Assembly: GCA_016870235.1 (NCBI GenBank) | Contig: VGCB01000051.1 | Location: forward strand, 1-9,876 | Direction of reading: 5' to 3' | DNA length: 9,876 bases | From: Actinomycetota bacterium | Lineage (GTDB): Bacteria > Actinomycetota > Thermoleophilia > Gaiellales > Gaiellaceae | In this document: piece by piece, positions 1 to 5,695 of the stretch | Layout: the number at the start of each line of letters is the position of its first letter | Position numbering within the stretch: the first letter of the stretch is position 1 | Program-made: the position numbers and the translations under genes | The notes under the pieces: generated by a model | Seen by the model: the letters and a program-made list of their open reading frames with translations, nothing else | Told to the model about the DNA's origin: nothing | The model's database searches: none

Positions 1-1084
1 GGCCCTTCGGGCCGAGAAGCGCGCGAGCGCCTCGTCGCCGCTCTTCGACCTGCTCCGCCGCTCGCTGCTCGGCTACTACCTGAAGTGGGATCACACGGCG
101 CCCGTCCTTCGCGAGGTCGCGTCGGCGATGGCGCCGGAGGAGGTGGGGAGGAGGATGCGGCGGCCGGGCATGCGCCCCTACTACATGCAGCACTTCCTGC
201 TGATGCAGGACATCCTCTCCGGCCGGCAGCAGCGGTTGCTCGAGCTCGGGCTCTCGCACGGCGACCGGTTTCCGGGAGAACGGCTCGACGATCTCCTCTT
301 CGCGGCCGACTTCTGGGAGCGGAGCTGCCGCGCGTACCACTCGGACGGAGGTCTCTTCCCGGCCGAGGACCGCTCGCAGCCGATCCTCGACGAGGAGGAG
401 GTGACGCGCATCGAGGGCCTGCTGGAGCCGTACGAGGCGGGGCGCTACGCGACCGCCCGCCGGGTGCTGGCCACGCTCGACGCCTACGCCTTCCTCGCGC
501 ACGGCGAGCAGCGCGACGGCATCTTCGGTCACGGGCCGTACCCGCTGCCGGGCGGGCGCGTGCTGTTCCTGAAGGAGGTCAACGATCTCCGCAACGACCT
601 GCTGCCGTGGGCGCAGACCGAGGCACGGAACCCGTACGCGAACGTCGTCGTCGCCTACATATGTCGTGACGTGCGGGTCGTGTGCGACTTCTTCGGCGGG
701 CTCGTCACCGAGCCGCTCGACTTCACCGATCGGATCGAGCGGTTCGCCGTGCTCACGAACGACAGCGGCGACGTGCGGCCCGTGCCCGACGGCGAGTGGC
801 CTGCGATCGTCGCGGCGGCGACGGCGGCGACGAACGAGATCTACTTCCGGGTCGTCGAGTGGGACGAGCGGCAGAAGGCCGGATACGGCGCGATGCTCTT
901 CGCCAACCACCTGAAGCCGTTCTGCGACCTCGCCGGGATCGACGCGAACGCTCGGCTCGCCGCCGCGGCCCGCGAGACCGAGGAGCGCTACCTCGACGAG
1001 GTGCTCGCCGGGCCGGCCGCTCCGCTCGTGATGGTGCACTGGGGCACGACGGACGGCGATCTCTTCTGGCCCGTCGTCACGTAG
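1..1084 (+). CDS. Protein of unknown function, 5' end outside the window
   Basis: The reading frame is open from base 2 to the TAG at 1082-1084, giving 360 visible residues with no N-terminus. There is an ATG at 128, but the 42 codons before it read as ordinary protein (for example FDLLRRSLLGYYLKWDHTAP), so the gene almost certainly begins left of the window. I do not recognise the family. The visible chain looks soluble and mostly helical, with no signal peptide or membrane segment. It has distinctive motifs: HGEQRDGIFGHGPYPL (residues 168-183), FLKEVNDLRNDLLPW (189-203) and a C-terminal HWGTTDGDLFWPVV (346-359). Two cysteines sit at 221 and 228 (CRDVRVVC). The invariant-looking His, Asp and Glu residues could be catalytic or metal ligands, but that is speculation. 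It converges with vapC, and only 5 bases separate the two stop codons. Confidence 0.8.
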   Translation, partial: ALRAEKRASASSPLFDLLRRSLLGYYLKWDHTAPVLREVASAMAPEEVGRRMRRPGMRPYYMQHFLLMQDILSGRQQRLLELGLSHGDRFPGERLDDLLFAADFWERSCRAYHSDGGLFPAEDRSQPILDEEEVTRIEGLLEPYEAGRYATARRVLATLDAYAFLAHGEQRDGIFGHGPYPLPGGRVLFLKEVNDLRNDLLPWAQTEARNPYANVVVAYICRDVRVVCDFFGGLVTEPLDFTDRIERFAVLTNDSGDVRPVPDGEWPAIVAAATAATNEIYFRVVEWDERQKAGYGAMLFANHLKPFCDLAGIDANARLAAAARETEERYLDEVLAGPAAPLVMVHWGTTDGDLFWPVVT

Positions 1085-1089
1085 CGCTG

Positions 1090-1494
1090 TCAGGCGTGGA
1101 AGAGCCTGAGCGGGACGACTCCCGCTGCGTGCAGGAAGTCCCCGTCCGCCGTCAGCAAAGTCAGATCGTTCCGGATGCACAGCGCCGCGACCAGCGCGTC
1201 GATCGTCCCGAGCTGCACGCCCGCTCGCCGGCACGTCGTGCGGAGATCGGCCGCGGCCACGTGGTCTCCGCGGGAAGGCGAGAGAAACGGCAGTGCGCCG
1301 AAGCGCGAGACGATCGCGGCCCGAGCGCGGGCACCTGCGAACCCCTGGAGGAGCTCCTGGAGCACGAGACCGGTGGTCACGACGAGGTCGCGTCCTTCGA
1401 GAAGGCGGCGCAGGACCGCTGCTTCGGGTGCGGCTTCGGACGCATCCCGGCGAAAGGCCAGCGACCACACGCTGGTGTCGACGAGCACGCTCAT
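1090..1494 (-). CDS. vapC: VapC-type PIN-domain ribonuclease toxin
   Basis: This 134-residue protein has PIN-domain architecture and the usual VapC length. The predicted Mg2+-binding acidic residues are all visible: D6 in VDTSVW, E47 in LVLQELLQGF, D99 in GTIDALVAAL, and D117 and/or D119 in LLTADGDF. VapC toxins are Mg2+-dependent RNases, usually cutting tRNA or rRNA, and are neutralised by VapB. Its ATG overlaps the vapB stop by 4 bases (ATGA, 1491-1494), and the sequence upstream has only a weak Shine-Dalgarno (GAGCGG). Translation is therefore probably coupled to vapB, a common way of keeping toxin below antitoxin. All catalytic acids are kept, so it appears active. The RNA target cannot be read from sequence. 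Confidence 0.93.
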   Translation of the reverse strand: MSVLVDTSVWSLAFRRDASEAAPEAAVLRRLLEGRDLVVTTGLVLQELLQGFAGARARAAIVSRFGALPFLSPSRGDHVAAADLRTTCRRAGVQLGTIDALVAALCIRNDLTLLTADGDFLHAAGVVPLRLFHA

Positions 1495-1691
1495 CCGCGC
1501 GTCCGCTCAGCCTTGACGTCGAAGCTGCGGTCCCACTCGAGCTTCCCGAAGAGCTCGAGGAGCTGGGCCTGCTCCCGCCGGGCGATGAACTCCTCGAGCG
1601 CCCGAGTGACAGCGGCCTTCTTCGTCTTCTCACCGCTCACCGCGAGCGCCCGCTCGATCAATTCGGGGTCGATCGCAAGGTTGGTAGCCAT
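1491..1691 (-). CDS. vapB: VapB-family antitoxin
   Basis: This 66-residue protein begins MATNLAIDPELIERALAVSG and continues GEKTKKAAVTRALEEFIARR, the hallmark of the small VapB antitoxins (VapB_antitoxin family, PF09957 type). The N-terminal half should dimerise and bind DNA. The acidic/aromatic tail around LFGKLEWDRSFD (residues 46-57) should wrap the toxin. I chose the ATG at 1691 because homologues start with M-[AR]-[TS]-N-[LI]-x-[IL]-D; the frame also runs upstream to a TTG at 1757, but those 22 residues do not look like family sequence. No Shine-Dalgarno lies just before the ATG. A promoter candidate places the transcription start near the ATG itself, so the message may be leaderless. 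The pair most likely autoregulates through the inverted repeat overlapping the start codon. Confidence 0.9.
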   Translation of the reverse strand: MATNLAIDPELIERALAVSGEKTKKAAVTRALEEFIARREQAQLLELFGKLEWDRSFDVKAERTRG

Positions 1692-1708
1692 GTGTGAATC
1701 TTTACACA
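1691..1708. promoter_or_regulatory. Candidate VapBC autoregulatory operator
   Basis: The plus strand reads TGTGTGAATCTTTACACA, an inverted repeat with two 8-base arms matching at 7 of 8 positions around a 2-base centre. It covers the first base of the vapB start codon and the candidate -10 element. VapBC complexes characteristically repress their own promoter by binding palindromes in this position. That this is the site is inferred from position and symmetry only. Confidence 0.45.
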
Positions 1709-1724
1709 GAGCCCCGCATGTCAA
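1697..1724 (-). promoter_or_regulatory. Candidate vapBC promoter, possibly leaderless
   Basis: On the minus strand a perfect TTGACA (1719-1724) is followed after 16 bases by AAGATT (1697-1702), which keeps the important A2 and T6 of a -10 box but is otherwise weak. The A of the vapB ATG lies 6 bases beyond the -10, so transcription would start at or within a base or two of the start codon. This fits the missing Shine-Dalgarno. Leaderless vapBC messages are well known in actinobacteria. Confidence 0.42.
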
Positions 1725-1766
1725 CGAGCGGACAGCATTCATTCCATCAGTATACAAGATTGACTA

Positions 1767-3407
1767 CTAAAGTTCCGGCGTCGTGAGCTCATCCTTGATG
1801 AGCTCACGAAGCCGGAACTTCTGGATCTTCGTCGCCGACATCGGCCACTCGTCGACGAAGCGCACGTACCGCGGCACCTTGTAGCCCGCCACCTGACCGT
1901 GGCAGAAGGCGATCGCCTCCTCCTCGGTCCACGTCTGCCCGGCGGCGAGCTCGACGAACGCCGCGACGACCTCGCCGAGGCGCTCGTCGGGGGCGCCGAC
2001 GACCTGCACGAGCTTGACGGCGGGGTGCGTGGAGAGGTGCGACTCGATCTCCGCGGGCGCCACGTTCTCGCCGCCGACCTTGAGCATGTCCTTGAGCCGC
2101 GAGAGGTAGGTCACGAAGCCGTCCTCGTCGACGACCCCGAGGTCGCCGGAGTGGAGCCAGCCGCCGCGCACCGCCTCGGCCGTCAGCTCGGAGTCGCGGT
2201 GGTAGCCCCGCATCAGGCCGCGGCCGCGCACGAGCAGCTCGCCCGGAATGCCGGGCGGCCGCTCGTCGCCCGTCTCGGGGTCGACCGCGATCACCTCGAC
2301 GCCCGGGAGCGGCGGACCGTGCGTCTCCGCGTGCTGCCGCCGCGTGCCCTCCCACGGGTTGCAGGTGATCGCGCCGCTCGCCTCGGTCATGCCGAAGTGG
2401 CCGCCGACGTTCCTCGCACCCGGAAACGCACGCTCGATCAGGTGCATCGTCTCCACCGGCGCCACGTTCAGGAGCCCGCGCACACGCGAGATGTCGCGTG
2501 ACGCGAACGACGGGTCCTTGATCAGCGCCATGATGATCGGCGGGAACACGGAGTACATCCAGGTCGCGTCCTCCCGCTCGAGCGCGTCGAGGGCCGACCC
2601 CGGCTCGAAGTGCGCGTGCGAGATCAGCGTGCCGCCCAGCTCGACCGTGAAGAGAAGCGGCCCGAGGCAGGACATGTGGAAGAGCGGCAGCGCGTCCCAC
2701 ATGCGGTCGTCCTCGGTGACCTGCAGCTCCCGGGCCGACTCGCACCAGACGCCGAGGGCGGCATCGTGCGTGATCAGGCAGCCCTTCGGCTGCGCGGTCG
2801 TGCCCGACGTGTAGAGCATCAGCGCGACGTCGTCCGGTCCGGCGCGGAACGCCTCGCGCAGCACGTCGGCGTCGTCGACGCCCGCCCCGAGCTCCCCGAA
2901 CCGCGACCTCGAGAGGAGCCCCGGCCGCTCGCCCGCGCCGAGGAGGACGACCGCGCGCAGTCGGGGCGCGACCTCGAGCTCGAGCCGCTCCGTATCGTCG
3001 GCGCCGGCGAGTCCCGGAACGCTCTCCACGAGCCGGTCGGCGTAGTCGACGCGCTCCTCGACGATGTCGCTCGTGAGCAGGCAGACGAGGTCGGCGTTCT
3101 CGACCACGTAGCCGAGCTCGCGTGTGCGGAAGCGGGTGTTGATCGGCACCGCGACCGCTCCCAGGAGCTGCGCCCCGTAGAAGGCGAACACGAAGTCGGG
3201 GCAGTTCGGCATCAGCAGGCCGACGTGGTCGCCGCGCCGCACGCCGAGACCCGCGAGCGAACGCGCTGCCTCGATCGACCGGTCGAGCAGCTCGGCGTAC
3301 GCGAAGCGATCGTGCGGGGGGAAGACGAGCGCCTCGTGCCCCGGCCGCCGCTTCGCGGTCTCGATCAGCGTCCGCGGGATCGTCGTCGGCGCGAACGGCT
3401 CGGACAT
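1767..3407 (-). CDS. AMP-forming acyl-CoA synthetase / CoA ligase
   Basis: This 546-residue, full-length member of the ANL adenylating superfamily converts a carboxylic acid plus ATP and CoA to acyl-CoA, AMP and pyrophosphate through an acyl-adenylate. Visible motifs are the phosphate loop MLYTSGTTAQPKG (197-209), FGMTEASG (338-345), the ATP-ribose aspartate D422 in HSGDLG, the hinge region R437/K439-D440 in LSRLKDMLKVGGEN, and the C-terminal catalytic Lys K527 in SATKIQKFRLR. No membrane segment is visible, so it should be cytoplasmic. The ATG at 3407 lies 15 bases after the stop of the zinc-ribbon gene and has only a weak GGGCGG upstream, so it is the fourth gene of the hyu operon, probably translationally coupled. 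It resembles fatty-acid or carnitine-type ligases, but the substrate is not deducible. By context it may activate the product of the carboxylase-like enzyme. Confidence 0.93.
   Translation of the reverse strand: MSEPFAPTTIPRTLIETAKRRPGHEALVFPPHDRFAYAELLDRSIEAARSLAGLGVRRGDHVGLLMPNCPDFVFAFYGAQLLGAVAVPINTRFRTRELGYVVENADLVCLLTSDIVEERVDYADRLVESVPGLAGADDTERLELEVAPRLRAVVLLGAGERPGLLSRSRFGELGAGVDDADVLREAFRAGPDDVALMLYTSGTTAQPKGCLITHDAALGVWCESARELQVTEDDRMWDALPLFHMSCLGPLLFTVELGGTLISHAHFEPGSALDALEREDATWMYSVFPPIIMALIKDPSFASRDISRVRGLLNVAPVETMHLIERAFPGARNVGGHFGMTEASGAITCNPWEGTRRQHAETHGPPLPGVEVIAVDPETGDERPPGIPGELLVRGRGLMRGYHRDSELTAEAVRGGWLHSGDLGVVDEDGFVTYLSRLKDMLKVGGENVAPAEIESHLSTHPAVKLVQVVGAPDERLGEVVAAFVELAAGQTWTEEEAIAFCHGQVAGYKVPRYVRFVDEWPMSATKIQKFRLRELIKDELTTPEL
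1781..1809. repeat. Perfect 13-bp inverted repeat inside the ligase 3' end
   Basis: The arm TCGTGAGCTCATC (1781-1793) and its exact reverse complement (1797-1809) are separated by a 3-base loop. The repeat lies within the last codons of the CoA ligase gene and encodes its RELIKDELTT stretch, ending 11 bases before the stop codon. A tight 13-bp stem here could act as an attenuator or terminator between the hyu operon and vapBC, but no U-run follows it directly. Part of the symmetry comes from two GAGCTC (Glu-Leu) hexamers, which are self-complementary. Confidence 0.5.
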
Positions 3408-3422
3408 GGGTCTGGCCGCCCG

Positions 3423-3704
3423 TTACGCGGGCCGGACGTCCCACTGCGGCGGCGCGCCCGCGACCGAGATCTCCGTCTCGAGGAGCGTCGCGCACCCCGG
3501 GCAGACGAACTGCCGGAACACGACCGGGTCGTCGGCGTAGATCGCCGGGTCGCGGAGCGTCGGGTTGCCCTCCGTCACCGGCAGGTCGCGGACGAGGGCG
3601 CCGAGCTTGTAGTTGCGGTCGGCGGCGCCGAGCACGTGGCCGCACTGCCGGCAGCGCGCCTCGCCGCCCGTGATCTCGACCGTCTCCGTCAGCACCCGGC
3701 TCAT
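3423..3704 (-). CDS. Small zinc-ribbon subunit, acetone/acetophenone carboxylase type
   Basis: This 93-residue protein has two CxxC pairs, CRQC (18-21) and CPGC (68-71), that frame a probable structural zinc site. Between them are conserved-looking stretches (NYKLGALVRDLPVTEGNP, 31-48; RDPAIYADDPVVFRQF, 51-66). It resembles the small subunits encoded with HyuA/HyuB homologues in acetone carboxylase (gamma, AcxC-like) and acetophenone carboxylase, so I infer it is a subunit of the enzyme made by the two upstream genes. The start is fixed by the family-like N-terminus, the strong Shine-Dalgarno AGGAGGAGG (3706-3714) and the 4-base ATGA overlap with the hyuB stop. The same strand carries a much longer open frame upstream (to 6890), but only this last part is a gene. 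The family call is recognition by pattern, not alignment. Confidence 0.85.
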   Translation of the reverse strand: MSRVLTETVEITGGEARCRQCGHVLGAADRNYKLGALVRDLPVTEGNPTLRDPAIYADDPVVFRQFVCPGCATLLETEISVAGAPPQWDVRPA

Positions 3705-5686
3705 GCCTCCTCCTCTCCCGCCCAGGCCCTGGCGCCGGCCAGCCGCTCCTCCCGGATCGACTGGCGGCGTGCCTCGGTCGCCGCCTCGCTCACCGAGCCG
3801 TCGGCCGCCAGCACGACGCCGTAGGCCTTCGCGGCCCACGCGGCCGTCACACGCCCGGCTGCGACGTCCTCGGCCACCCGCCACGGCTCCCGGTCGATCG
3901 GGTCGCCGTAGCCGGCCGCCGCCGCCCACGCGCAGACGAAGACGTCGTCGGGCGTCGGCACGCGGTCGAACGACTTCGCAGGCACCCAGTCGATCTCGCC
4001 GCCGAGCTCCTCCTGCGCCGTCGGCATCCGACCGCTCGCGCCGATCTGCTCCTGCACCTTCGCGCCCTTGTGGAGCGCGTACTTGTTGGTCGAGCTCGGG
4101 AACCCGCCGAACATGCCCGGTGCCGGCACGGCCATCTGGCTCGTGATCGTGAACAGGTTGATCGCGTCCGTCTTGTGCGGCACGATCGCGAGCTCTGCGC
4201 TGTTGCCGCCGCGGAAGCGCCCCGCGCCGCCCGAGTCGGCGAGCTCCTTCCGCCAGAGGTAGAGGAACGGGTAGAAGAGCTCGTTGTCCTCGACGTTCGG
4301 CATCGTCGACTGCAGGTCCCAGGGCCAACCGCCCGTGTCCTGGCCGTCCCGCCAGGGGAGCGCGGAGAGCGCCGAGCCGACCGGGTCGAGGAGGAAGGAG
4401 CTGTAGCCGGCGCCCCGCTGGTCGACGCCCTGGATCGCGACGATCGGGAACGCCATCACGCCCATCGCGCTCATCACCTCCGAGCGGAGCGCCTCGTCGG
4501 TGGACTCCGCGAGCATCTTCGAGATCACGAGCCCGCCGAGCCCGATCGACTGGATCAGGATCAGCGCCGGCGCGCCCGAGACCGACGCGGGCCGCGTCGC
4601 GCACGAGATCGTGCCCGGCTCGACGTCGAACTCGATGTGCCGCATCGCGCCCTCGATCACGAACATCTGGTCGTAGAGCATCTGCGAGGTGAGCATCGCC
4701 ACGACCGCGCCCTTCCACGCCGCGAGCACGCCGTTCATCGTCCCCTGCTGCGGTGCCGAGCCCTTGTTCGAGAAGGTCAGCGTGTGGCCCGTCTTCGTCA
4801 GCGTGACGCGGTTGCGGTAGAGGCCCCGGTCGCCGGGCATGGAGACCTCCATCCAGCCCTCCTCCGTCCACGTCCCGTCCGGGATCGTGTCGAGGCGCTT
4901 GACGAACGCGGTCTCGGAGTCGTCTTGCAGCTTCCTCATCGAGGCCTTCACAGTCGCGGCGCCGTAGCGCCGGATCAGCCCGAGGATCCGCTCGACCGCG
5001 ATCGTGCAGCCGGTGACGCCCGCGCGCAGGTCGAGCGCGACGAGCTTCGGCACGCGCGAGGAGCGCAGGTAGTACTCCTCGATGTCGCGGCGCATGACGC
5101 CCTTCTCGACGATCTTGACGGGCGGGATGCACGGCGACTCCCAGAACACGTCGACCGCCATCGGGTTGAACCCGCCCGGCGCGGTGCCGCCCATGTCCCA
5201 CTGGTGCAGCGAGTTCGCCACCCAGCAGAAGAGCCGCCCGTCGTAGAACACGGGCGCGTAGATCGCGACGTCGGACTGATGCGTCGAGCCGACCCACGGG
5301 TCGTTCGTGAGGAAGACGTCGCCCTCGTGGATGCCGGGGTTCTCGGAGCGGTACTCGAGCGTCCACTTGACGGCCGAGCCGGTGGCGGCGCCGAGGTACT
5401 GCAGAAACGGGCCGAAGAAGACGAAGTCGCCCCGCTCGTCGAGGATCGCCGGGTTGAAGTCGTGCCCGTAGGCGCAGATCGGCGAGCCCGAGATCTTCAT
5501 GATCGTGTTGCCGTGCTCGGCGTTGACGTTCCAGAGCGCGTGCCGCAGCACCTCGTGCGTGATCGGGTCGACGTGCTCGTCGGCGTCGCCGTGAAGCGCG
5601 AGGCCCTCGTGGATCCGAAGCTCGCGCGGCGGGATGTACGGGTAGTCGACGCCGTCCCAGGAGATCTGCTGTTCCGCGGTTGCCAT
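3701..5686 (-). CDS. hyuB: Hydantoinase B / oxoprolinase-family subunit (carboxylase-like)
   Basis: This 661-residue cytoplasmic protein is of the HyuB family, the partner that acts on the substrate phosphorylated or activated by HyuA in N-methylhydantoinase, 5-oxoprolinase, acetone carboxylase and acetophenone carboxylase. Diagnostic stretches are LTNDPWVGSTHQSD (126-139), WVANSLHQWDMGG (155-167), RGAGYSSFLLDP (424-435), SGGAGRFRGGNS (485-496) and GYGDPIDREPWRVAEDV (592-608). H136, D139, H161 and D164 correspond in position to the metal-binding His/Asp set described for acetone carboxylase (by pattern, not alignment). It is longer than plain HyuB proteins (usually 500-600 residues). The ATG at 5686 has the Shine-Dalgarno GAGGAGAGG (5689-5697), which overlaps the hyuA stop. 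Its own C-terminal EEEA codons form the Shine-Dalgarno of the next gene. Those couplings point to a fixed complex. Confidence 0.92.
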   Translation of the reverse strand: MATAEQQISWDGVDYPYIPPRELRIHEGLALHGDADEHVDPITHEVLRHALWNVNAEHGNTIMKISGSPICAYGHDFNPAILDERGDFVFFGPFLQYLGAATGSAVKWTLEYRSENPGIHEGDVFLTNDPWVGSTHQSDVAIYAPVFYDGRLFCWVANSLHQWDMGGTAPGGFNPMAVDVFWESPCIPPVKIVEKGVMRRDIEEYYLRSSRVPKLVALDLRAGVTGCTIAVERILGLIRRYGAATVKASMRKLQDDSETAFVKRLDTIPDGTWTEEGWMEVSMPGDRGLYRNRVTLTKTGHTLTFSNKGSAPQQGTMNGVLAAWKGAVVAMLTSQMLYDQMFVIEGAMRHIEFDVEPGTISCATRPASVSGAPALILIQSIGLGGLVISKMLAESTDEALRSEVMSAMGVMAFPIVAIQGVDQRGAGYSSFLLDPVGSALSALPWRDGQDTGGWPWDLQSTMPNVEDNELFYPFLYLWRKELADSGGAGRFRGGNSAELAIVPHKTDAINLFTITSQMAVPAPGMFGGFPSSTNKYALHKGAKVQEQIGASGRMPTAQEELGGEIDWVPAKSFDRVPTPDDVFVCAWAAAAGYGDPIDREPWRVAEDVAAGRVTAAWAAKAYGVVLAADGSVSEAATEARRQSIREERLAGARAWAGEEEA

Positions 5687-5695
5687 GTCCTCTCC

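Noticed and set aside
128..130. ATG at 128 as the true start of the left-edge gene
   Set aside because: Codons before it read as normal protein to the edge and no clear ribosome site precedes it.
1692..1757. Longer VapB starting at a TTG at 1757
   Set aside because: The extra 22 residues do not match the family N-terminus and include the promoter and operator candidates; the ATG at 1691 fits the family.
1735..1766. AT-rich patch with TATACT as an extra promoter for vapBC
   Set aside because: No plausible -35 at 16-18 bases; the TTGACA nearer to vapB is a better candidate.
1804..3645. 613-codon minus-strand frame over the ligase
   Set aside because: It is frame-shifted relative to the ligase, which has all its catalytic motifs; this frame is Arg-rich with none.
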